Shown: in pieces, positions 58,712-64,000 of the stretch
Layout: every line of letters begins with the position of its first letter
Position numbering within the stretch: position 1 is the stretch's first letter
NCBI GenBank assembly: GCA_934597255.1
Contig: CAKTQV010000003.1
Location: 1 to 64,000, forward strand
DNA length: 64,000 nt
Reading direction: 5' to 3'
DNA from: an uncultured Oscillospiraceae bacterium
GTDB taxonomy: Bacteria > Bacillota > Clostridia > Oscillospirales > Oscillospiraceae
Translations under genes and position numbers: made by a program
The notes under the pieces: model-generated
What the model was told of the DNA's origin: nothing
Database searches by the model: none
What the model saw: only the letters and a program-made list of their open reading frames with translations

Positions 58712-60247
58712 TCAGGCCGCTGCGCCGCTGCGCACGCGGTCGAATTCCTCCTCCACGGCCGCACCGGGCCTTCTGGTGCACAGAGACACTGCCACGATCA
58801 CCAGCGAGCTGAACACGAAAGCGGGCAGCAGCTCATAGATGGCAAACACGCCGCCGAGGGGCTTGATCGCCAGTTTCCAGACGAACACCATCACGCCGCC
58901 GGACAGCATGCCGGCAATGGCCGCGGGATACGTGGTGCGCTTCCAGAACAGCGAAAACAGCATCAGGGGGCCGAAGGCCGCGCCGAACCCGGCCCACGCG
59001 AAGGACGTGATGCCGAAGATGGTGGAATTTGTGTTCCACGCCACGGCGATGGCGATGAGCGTGATGACCACGAGCGTGATGCGCGAGCACCACATGACCT
59101 GCTTTTCCGTCGCATCCTTCTTGATGATGCTGCGGTAGATGTTCTGGCTGACCGCGCTGGCGGAGATGAGCAGATAGGAGTCCGACGAGGAAATGGCGGC
59201 GGCCAGCACGCCGGCGCAGGCAAAGCCCGCGAGGATGGGCGGCAGGAAATGCGTGGCCGCGTCGATGAACACATTTTCCGCCGCGGCGTTGGACAGATAG
59301 TCAAGCCCCGCAACGCTCCGGGCGACGACGCCGATCAGAATGGCGGCCGCCATGGAGATCACGACCCAGGTGATGGCCACGCGGCGGGAGCGGCCAAGCT
59401 CCTTTTCCGAGCGGATGCCCATGAAGCGCAGCAGCACCTGCGGCATGCCGAAATAGCCGAGGCCCCACGCCAGGCAAGATGCGATGGACAGCGCGCCGTA
59501 GCTCTTGCCCGCGCCAAATACGTTTACCTCCGTCTCCGAGGGCGTGGACGTGGTGAAAAAGGAGAAGTAGCCGTCGAAGCTTTTGGCGTTCTCGATCACA
59601 ACGGACATGCCGCCGGCGGCGCTGACGGAAAGAATGAGAATAAGGATGAGGACCGTGATCATAACGACCGCCTGCATGAAGTCCGATGCACTCTCGGCCA
59701 GATAGCCGCCGAGGAAGGTGTACGCCAGAACGAACACGGAGGCCACGATCATCATGCCGCCGTAGGGAAGGCCGAAAAGATTGGCGAAAAGCTTGCCGCA
59801 GGAGCTCAGGCACTGCGCGGCATAGACGCAGAAGAACACGATGATGATGAGCGACGAGATCGTCATCAGCAGCTTTTTCTTTTCATGGAAGCGGCGCGAG
59901 AAATAATCCGGGATCGTGAATGCATCCACTGCGACGCTGTAGCGTCGCAGGCGGCGGGACACGACCAGGAAGTTGAGATAAGTGCCCACGGCCAGGCCGA
60001 CGCACGTCCAGCCGACGTCCGCAAGGCCCGTCCAGTAGGCAAGGCCGGGCAATCCCATCAGAAGATAGCCGGACATATCCGACGCCTCCGCGCTGAAGGC
60101 CGTCACCCAGGGGCCGAGGCTGCGCCCACCGAGGAAATACGCCTCCGCGCTGCCGTTGGCGCGCTTGGCGAAATAAACGCCGATACCGACCACGGCCGCC
60201 ATGTAGAGCACCATGGCCAACAAATGCTGTAAATTCGCTCCGATCAT
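58712..60247 (-). CDS. putP: Sodium:proline symporter-like transporter (SSS family)
   Basis: A 511-residue sodium:solute symporter with about thirteen helices. The PutP-type N-terminus is present (AEAYFLGGRSLGPWVTAFSA, then SDMSGYLLMGLPGLAYWTG), as is the sodium-site segment ISSSDSYLLISAS. Length and motifs fit proline permeases, though close relatives carry other solutes. GGAGG lies ten bases before the ATG at 60247. It is divergent from a LysR gene whose operator-like dyad covers the intergenic region, so expression is probably LysR-controlled. Confidence 0.9.
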   Translation of the reverse strand: MIGANLQHLLAMVLYMAAVVGIGVYFAKRANGSAEAYFLGGRSLGPWVTAFSAEASDMSGYLLMGLPGLAYWTGLADVGWTCVGLAVGTYLNFLVVSRRLRRYSVAVDAFTIPDYFSRRFHEKKKLLMTISSLIIIVFFCVYAAQCLSSCGKLFANLFGLPYGGMMIVASVFVLAYTFLGGYLAESASDFMQAVVMITVLILILILSVSAAGGMSVVIENAKSFDGYFSFFTTSTPSETEVNVFGAGKSYGALSIASCLAWGLGYFGMPQVLLRFMGIRSEKELGRSRRVAITWVVISMAAAILIGVVARSVAGLDYLSNAAAENVFIDAATHFLPPILAGFACAGVLAAAISSSDSYLLISASAVSQNIYRSIIKKDATEKQVMWCSRITLVVITLIAIAVAWNTNSTIFGITSFAWAGFGAAFGPLMLFSLFWKRTTYPAAIAGMLSGGVMVFVWKLAIKPLGGVFAIYELLPAFVFSSLVIVAVSLCTRRPGAAVEEEFDRVRSGAAA

Positions 60248-60263
60248 TTTTCCAAACCTCCGC

Positions 60264-60303
60264 TTGACATTCTACGAATTAAGAATTATAATGTTTAACA
60301 TTA
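60264..60303 (+). promoter_or_regulatory. Consensus promoter and dyad operator between lysR and putP-like genes
   Basis: TTGACA (60264-60269), 17-base spacer, TATAAT (60287-60292), a perfect sigma-A match for the LysR gene. The perfect 7-1-7 dyad TAATGTTTAACATTA (60289-60303) covers the end of the -10 and the start site. A wider inverted repeat AAGAAT (60281-60286) / ATTCTT (60306-60311) brackets it. ATTATAAT is self-complementary, so the same bases give a -10 for the opposite gene. Confidence 0.8.
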
Positions 60304-60369
60304 CGATTCTTGAATCAACATGGCGGTATATTACCACCATTGAACGACAATTGCAAGAGGTTTTTTACA

Positions 60370-61269
60370 ATGGATACAAAAAAATACGCCGTTTTTGTAA
60401 AAACAGTCGAGCTTTCCTCGCTGACAAAGGCCGCGGAGGAGCTTGGGCTGACGCAGTCGGGCGTCAGCCATATCATCGCGGCGCTGGAGAGCGATCTCGG
60501 TCTGACGCTGCTGCGCCGCACGCGCACCGGCGCACACCTGACGGCGGACGGCGAACGCCTCCTCCCCATCATCCGTGAGATCGTCCGCCAGGACGAGCGG
60601 CTCCACCGCGAGGCCGCCGAGCTGACCGATCTCGTCGCCGGCCCGATCCGCCTCGGCACGTTCACCAGCGTAGCCACGCACTGGCTTCCGGCCATGATGA
60701 TGCAGTTTGAGCAGGAGCATCCGCAGGTGGAGTTCCGGCTGTTCAACGGCGATTACCACGATGTGGATCAGTGGCTGGCCGACGGAAGCGTGGAGCTTGG
60801 CTTCGTTACGCTGCCGACCGAGCTGAAATGCGAGTGCATCCCGCTGTATGAGGACGAGCTGGAGGCCATTTTCCCCGTGGGGCACCCCCTCGCCGCGCAG
60901 GAGCGCTGCCGCGTGGAGGACGTGGCCCGCGAGCCGTTCATCTCCCTTCTCAAATCCTCCGACCACGACGCGCGGCGCGCGCTCGAGAGCGTCGGCGTGC
61001 GGCCGAACGTCCGCCTGCACAGCAAGGACGATTACGCCGTCATCGCCATGGTCCGGCAGGGTCTCGGCGTGAGCATCATGCCGTCGCTCCTTCTGCGCGG
61101 CAACAGCAGCGGCGTCGAGGCGCGGCCGATCGTCCCTCCGTCGAGCCGGACGATCGCGCTGGCCGTCCGCGACGAGGCCGGCCCCGCGGCCCGGCGCTTC
61201 GCCGCCTTCGCCGCCGGCTGGGTCCGCCGCTGGGCCGACGAAAACAAAGCTTCCCCCTCCGAGGGCTGA
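60370..61269 (+). CDS. LysR-family transcriptional regulator
   Basis: A 299-residue LysR regulator. The helix-turn-helix is SSLTKAAEELGLTQSGVSHI (about 17-36). The effector domain runs from about 90 to 290. ATG 60370 (MDTKKYAVFVKTVEL) matches the family start and follows an AAGAGG SD; the frame open upstream is AT-rich leader. It likely autoregulates through the dyad at 60289-60303 and controls the divergent putP-like gene. Effector unknown. Confidence 0.92.
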   Translation: MDTKKYAVFVKTVELSSLTKAAEELGLTQSGVSHIIAALESDLGLTLLRRTRTGAHLTADGERLLPIIREIVRQDERLHREAAELTDLVAGPIRLGTFTSVATHWLPAMMMQFEQEHPQVEFRLFNGDYHDVDQWLADGSVELGFVTLPTELKCECIPLYEDELEAIFPVGHPLAAQERCRVEDVAREPFISLLKSSDHDARRALESVGVRPNVRLHSKDDYAVIAMVRQGLGVSIMPSLLLRGNSSGVEARPIVPPSSRTIALAVRDEAGPAARRFAAFAAGWVRRWADENKASPSEG

Positions 61270-61299
61270 CCGGGGAGCTTTCCTGCGCTTTGACACAAG

Positions 61300-61334
61300 C
61301 ACGGCCGGAACGGATTCGTTCCGGCCGTGTTTTA
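61300..61334 (+). terminator. Terminator of the LysR gene
   Basis: CACGGCCGGAACG (61300-61312) pairs with CGTTCCGGCCGTG (61317-61329), followed by TTTT. Confidence 0.85.
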
Positions 61335-61411
61335 TGGTTGTTCATCCTGTCCCAGATACAGCCGGCACAGGCGAAGCTGCTCCTCGCTGTCCGCATAGCC
61401 GCCGCGCGGCG

Positions 61412-62329
61412 TCAGCTCCGTATCTCCCGATACGCGCCCATCCGGCACTGCACGCTGCGCAGACCGGTATGCCGGACGCCCAGCAGCGCGTCCATTTCCC
61501 GCGCCGCGTTCTCATAGCGCCCGCCGGTATGGTGGACGAGTATGTAATCCGCCTCGGCGATCCTGCCGGCCGCCTGCCCGCAGAAGCTGCGCACCGGCGC
61601 GGCGAGAGCAAACACCCAGATCGGCGAGCAGATCGTCACATGGTCATAGCGCGAAAGCGCCGCGCTCACCGGCTCGATGGGCATGGCCCAGCGATGCATC
61701 CCGTAGCGGCCGCACCACCAGAAGCCCAGCGTTCCCTCCGTCCGCTCCGCGGCGCGTATCTCATACACCTCCGCGCCCGTCCGCTCCGCCTCCTCATAGG
61801 CCAGCTTCCGCCCATAGCCCATGCGGGAGAAATAGACGACCAGACGCTTCGGATCGGTTCCGATGCGGGGATAATCGGCCCGCTCGACAGAAAACGCCTC
61901 CTGCTTTTGAAACACCCACGCCGCATACCCCGCGGTGGCCTGGGCAAAGCCGAAAATAAAATAGATCGTGGACATGAAATTCGGCGGAAAGATATAAAAC
62001 TGGATGCCGATCCACAGCATCAGCGTCACACCGAACACGCCGCCCAGCGTCACGCCCGCCCGCCTGCCGGCCAGCAGCAGCCCCGCCGCCGTCAGATTGG
62101 ACAGGCCGTTTACGATCAGCAGCGCCCAGCCGGAAAAGGTCAGGTCCTGAAACAGAACGCCGGCAAACGGGAGCACCTGAAAATACGGCAGCATGGCGTC
62201 CATGCCCATGAGGCGTCCGCTCGGATCGAGCAGCATCGCGGCCGCTCCCGCCACCGCGCCCAGGCCGATGAACAGCGTCCAGAAGATCAGAATACGCCGC
62301 GCCGTCCGGAATCTGGATTTGGTTTTCAT
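61412..62329 (-). CDS. Four-helix membrane domain fused to flavodoxin-like domain; probable 3' frameshift
   Basis: A 305-residue protein. The N-terminal half has four transmembrane helices (about 10-135). From about 165 (KRLVVYFSRMGYGRKLAYEE) it is flavodoxin-like: the FMN phosphate loop FSRMGYGRK is degenerate relative to T-x-T-G-x-T, and CSPIWVFALAAPVRSF and VHHTGGRYENAA are the next FMN loops. It could be a membrane-associated FMN reductase or NAD(P)H-quinone type protein. The frame closes at TGA 61412 after MGAYREIRS. A one-base insertion in the GGG at 61428..61426 would instead continue for about 27 more natural-looking residues to TAA 61332. The SD AAGGGG precedes ATG 62329. Confidence 0.7.
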   Translation of the reverse strand: MKTKSRFRTARRILIFWTLFIGLGAVAGAAAMLLDPSGRLMGMDAMLPYFQVLPFAGVLFQDLTFSGWALLIVNGLSNLTAAGLLLAGRRAGVTLGGVFGVTLMLWIGIQFYIFPPNFMSTIYFIFGFAQATAGYAAWVFQKQEAFSVERADYPRIGTDPKRLVVYFSRMGYGRKLAYEEAERTGAEVYEIRAAERTEGTLGFWWCGRYGMHRWAMPIEPVSAALSRYDHVTICSPIWVFALAAPVRSFCGQAAGRIAEADYILVHHTGGRYENAAREMDALLGVRHTGLRSVQCRMGAYREIRS

Positions 62330-62388
62330 GAAAATTGCCCCTTCTTTCCCCGCTTCACGCCCGCCTGCCGCGGCCGCTCACGGACGCA

Positions 62389-62418
62389 GGCCCTCTGCGG
62401 CGCAAGGCGCAGAGGACC
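62389..62418. other. GC-rich hairpin in the 62330-62531 gap
   Basis: GGCCCTCTGCG (62389-62399) pairs with CGCAGAGGACC (62408-62418), 11 pairs including one wobble on the minus transcript. No T-run follows on either strand, so it is not a clear terminator. The remaining ~200 bases hold no complete gene. Confidence 0.4.
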
Positions 62419-62461
62419 CGATCGTCTCAAGGCGCGACAACGCGCGCCGCGGCGTTTTGCG

Positions 62462-62530
62462 TCAGCGCTGTTCGTACCAGCCGCAGCTCTGGCGCTCCGA
62501 CAGGTGATAATACGAACCGTAATGATTAAT
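62462..62530 (-). pseudogene. Possible 3' remnant of a GC-rich gene at the edge of the AT-rich cluster
   Basis: One minus-strand frame reads about 20 protein-like codons (SYYHLSERQSCGWYEQR, then TGA at 62464..62462). It continues upstream out of frame through the end of the DUF4176 gene without a start. Base composition switches from AT-rich to GC-rich at about 62515. I read this as a truncated gene tail left at a junction; the fragment is too short to identify and could be chance. Confidence 0.3.
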
Positions 62531-62531
62531 T

Positions 62532-62846
62532 TTAGATAGAGCCGTCAAGAACTGGGAATCTCTGTAGCTGCGGGTTTTTCTTAATGTAATTGTGAATGTT
62601 GCTTACAACAACAACATCGTCATCGTCCCGGAAACCTTCAAAAATGACCTTAGCAAGCTGATAGTGGTTAAAGTACGCTATCTGATCACCGGTCAATCCT
62701 TCCGGATACGGAACACCGCCATAATCGAAGAAATATTGTTTTCCCTCGTTATTTACATTCAGTGCTCTGGCGATGACAAGAAGCTTTTGAATGCCACCTT
62801 TTAATTGGACAACGCTTCCCAGCGGGAGATAGTCAATTGCATTCAT
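62532..62846 (-). CDS. DUF4176 family protein (type VII secretion-associated)
   Basis: A 104-residue protein. The DUF4176 pattern is clear: DYLPLGSVVQLKGGIQKLLV at the start, then YFFDYGGVPYPEGLTG and VSNIHNYIKKN. Members are found in Firmicutes type VII secretion (ESX/Ess) toxin-immunity clusters; their molecular role is not settled. ATG 62846 is preferred; a GTG three bases upstream is possible. It begins six bases after the immunity gene and is the last gene of the AT-rich cluster in the direction of transcription. Confidence 0.82.
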   Translation of the reverse strand: MNAIDYLPLGSVVQLKGGIQKLLVIARALNVNNEGKQYFFDYGGVPYPEGLTGDQIAYFNHYQLAKVIFEGFRDDDDVVVVSNIHNYIKKNPQLQRFPVLDGSI

Positions 62847-62852
62847 CACAAA

Positions 62853-63305
62853 TCATTTCCTTTCTATAAAATCTCCGAGCATCTCTCGGAATTGTTGAAA
62901 TGAATGAGCAATGAAATACGCATTTGAATTATCCTTAGACTCCTCGAAACTGTATGAAGCATCCCAGTAGTATATCCCTGCATCTTCTCCTGATTCAAGC
63001 ATAACTATCAAATTATTCAACAAATCACATCCGATAATGAGCGCATTTTCTGGAAGTTCTGACGCATATTTCCCCATCCATGTCTTAACATCCAGCCAGC
63101 TTTGTTGTAAATTTATCCCAAAAAGTGAATCAATCTCAATTTCCTGTTCCAAAATTGCAACCTTAATGGTTGTATCATCTTGTGAAACAACGCCATTCAT
63201 TGTTAATAAAAAATCAATATAATCAGCGGAAAGGCTTAAATTAAATTTCTTTTGAAATTCACAAATAGCTTGTAAATTTCCATTTCCTAATGCAGTAACT
63301 ACCAT
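62853..63305 (-). CDS. SMI1/KNR4 family immunity protein
   Basis: A 150-residue SUKH-type protein. The signature is LSADYIDFLLTMNGVV, followed by an Ile/Glu-rich strand region (IEIDSLFGIN), NALIIGCDLLNNLIVMLES and YYWDAS. SUKH proteins neutralise nuclease toxins of polymorphic toxin systems. I start at ATG 63305 (MVVTALGNGN): GGAGG lies eight bases upstream and the ATG is four bases past the toxin stop. The frame extends upstream antisense-free but inside the toxin gene. Placement directly after a WHH nuclease supports a cognate toxin-immunity pair. Confidence 0.86.
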   Translation of the reverse strand: MVVTALGNGNLQAICEFQKKFNLSLSADYIDFLLTMNGVVSQDDTTIKVAILEQEIEIDSLFGINLQQSWLDVKTWMGKYASELPENALIIGCDLLNNLIVMLESGEDAGIYYWDASYSFEESKDNSNAYFIAHSFQQFREMLGDFIERK

Positions 63306-63309
63306 TGAA

Positions 63310-63609
63310 TCAGCCTCCTTTCGCCAGCGAGAAACCGCCTCTGTGTCTGAATTGCTCGTGGTACTCTCTCGGAACAAGTTGCAACGTTTTTCCATCTTCG
63401 TTGTGATGCCATGTCATATTTGAACCCTTGGTGCCCTTCCCTGTCGCACTTTGGGCCTGCTTTATATCAACAGAGTGGTTGGAAGTGTTAAATCCATCAT
63501 CAATTACCTCCAGCTCAATAGTCTCGCCAAACACCTCTAACATCCGTACTTCCAAGGCTGAAAGATACTCTGTATCAGCATCTACCAACACTATTCTTGG
63601 TTTTGCCAT
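63310..63609 (-). CDS. Chimeric ORF: receiver-like N-terminus joined to a WHH nuclease toxin domain
   Basis: A 99-residue ORF of two unlike halves. Residues 1-39 (MAKPRIVLVDADTEYLSALE onward) look like the beginning of the receiver/CpaE-like ATPase protein often encoded beside FHA genes in Firmicutes type VII loci. Residues about 46-99 are the C-terminal WHH (HNH/treble-clef) nuclease of polymorphic toxins: VDIKQAQSA, TWHHNEDGKTLQLVP with W67-H68-H69, then REYHEQFRHRGG. The body of the first protein and any secretion or trafficking domain of the toxin are missing. The SD GGGAGG is six bases before ATG 63609. It is followed after four bases by a SUKH immunity gene. Either a recombination remnant or a silent toxin-tip cassette. 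Confidence 0.8.
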   Translation of the reverse strand: MAKPRIVLVDADTEYLSALEVRMLEVFGETIELEVIDDGFNTSNHSVDIKQAQSATGKGTKGSNMTWHHNEDGKTLQLVPREYHEQFRHRGGFSLAKGG

Positions 63610-63611
63610 AC

Positions 63612-63977
63612 TTAGCCTCCCTGCAGTTCAAACGTGCTGTTTGCCAGCTTAATTCGATCTCCAACTTGTATAGGAACCGCCTGTCCGCCCTGAAGACGTT
63701 GTCCATTCACATAAGTTCCGTTTGAACTACCCAAATCAGAGATATATGCTTTCATTCCGTTCTGGATGATTTTGCAGTGGATACGGCTGATAGCCGCGTT
63801 GCAGGAAATAGTTCCATCGACGCCATTAACACTCTTCCCAATAACAAAATCCGGCTTATTAATAACAATATCAACATTGATCGGCGTATCTATTCCAACA
63901 AGTCGCAACTGCTGCCCGGTAAGCAGCTTACTGCAAGCAGGCTCTTGAACCGGGTTTCTAGCTTTATTATCGGTCAT
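63612..63977 (-). CDS. FHA-domain protein (type VII secretion-associated)
   Basis: A 121-residue protein: an N-terminal tail (1-40) and a single forkhead-associated domain (about 42-119). Phosphothreonine-binding motifs are intact: FVIGKS, AISRIHCKI and ISDLGSSNGTYVNGQRL. FHA proteins accompany FtsK/EssC-type ATPases and Ser/Thr kinases in type VII clusters. The stop is two bases ahead of the chimeric ORF, whose SD overlaps this gene's end, so the two are co-translated. The start overlaps the probable end of an upstream gene. Confidence 0.9.
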   Translation of the reverse strand: MTDNKARNPVQEPACSKLLTGQQLRLVGIDTPINVDIVINKPDFVIGKSVNGVDGTISCNAAISRIHCKIIQNGMKAYISDLGSSNGTYVNGQRLQGGQAVPIQVGDRIKLANSTFELQGG

Positions 63978-64000
63978 TTGGATTATCCTTTTTGCTCTTG
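63967..64000 (-). CDS. Probable 3' end of an upstream gene running off the right edge
   Basis: One minus-strand frame ends K-S-K-K-D-N-P-N-D-R before TAA at 63969..63967, overlapping the FHA start by eleven bases, as genes in such clusters often do. A second frame ends earlier (Q-E-Q-K-G, TAA at 63985..63983). Which is real cannot be decided from 34 bases. Confidence 0.35.
   Translation of the reverse strand, partial: KSKKDNPNDR

Noticed and set aside
62389..62418. Hairpin as an intrinsic terminator of the type VII cluster
   Set aside because: No U-run follows on the minus strand.
1..64000. tRNA, rRNA, CRISPR arrays, insertion sequences
   Set aside because: I scanned the intergenic regions by eye and found no cloverleaf, repeat-spacer pattern or transposase; a short divergent RNA gene could still be missed without a covariance search.

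Overview
The window looks like chromosomal DNA of a spore-forming, anaerobic Clostridia member, probably Oscillospiraceae-like. The evidence is a Gram-positive PolC replicase, an adjacent spoIIGA-sigE pair, a yceD-rpmF-DUF512-der-plsY block typical of Clostridia, consensus sigma-A promoters (TTGACA/TATAAT), strong Shine-Dalgarno (SD) sites and many GC-rich intrinsic terminators. Most of the window is visibly GC-rich. About 0.6 kb at the left edge and about 1.5 kb at the right edge are AT-rich and look like accessory DNA.

Layout: 1-960 holds a partial gene start, a GNAT acetyltransferase and an untranslated stretch. 961-6001 holds a large secreted repeat protein and a DUF6056-like membrane protein. 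6074-11107 (minus) holds GT2, PlsY-like, Der, DUF512, L32 and YceD. 11195-16735 holds an RluA-type pseudouridine synthase, a PotABCD polyamine importer and an NTF2-like protein. 16947-22850 holds a second large secreted protein, a divergent LysR regulator, a 37-residue membrane microprotein ahead of an OFA-type MFS carrier, and TspO.

The most distinctive block is 22905-31808. A leftward operon encodes an adenylating enzyme, a PLP decarboxylase, a left-handed beta-helix acyltransferase and a carrier protein. It is divergent from a rightward operon encoding a lipoprotein with LRR and SGNH domains, a small membrane protein, an AlgI/DltB-type MBOAT and a second SGNH-LRR protein. I infer a Dlt-like system that activates an amino acid on a carrier protein, probably decarboxylates it there, and passes the product across the membrane to an envelope polymer. 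The decarboxylase step is not part of classical Dlt.

31881-39065 (minus) is a tightly overlapping polyol/glycerol-type oxidation operon (GlpA-like, FAD oxidoreductase fused to DUF1667, FGGY kinase, AGPS-like FAD oxidase) ending in murI, divergent from a MarR regulator and a GltS-type symporter. 41156-43024 holds small genes of mostly general function. 43092-52485 (minus) is the pyrH-frr-uppS-dxr-rseP-ispG-polC block, without cdsA in its usual place. 52606-54131 is spoIIGA-sigE. 54209-62329 holds an alanine racemase-like gene, a MATE exporter with a thiolase, a PutP-like symporter with a divergent LysR, and a membrane-flavodoxin protein with a probable frameshift near its 3' end.

62532-64000 (minus, AT-rich) is the end of a type VII secretion-associated cluster: an FHA protein, a chimeric ORF in which a receiver-like N-terminus runs into a WHH nuclease toxin domain, a SMI1/KNR4 immunity protein and a DUF4176 protein. 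I saw no rRNA, tRNA, CRISPR array or insertion sequence. All family assignments are from reading the proteins; no database search was run.
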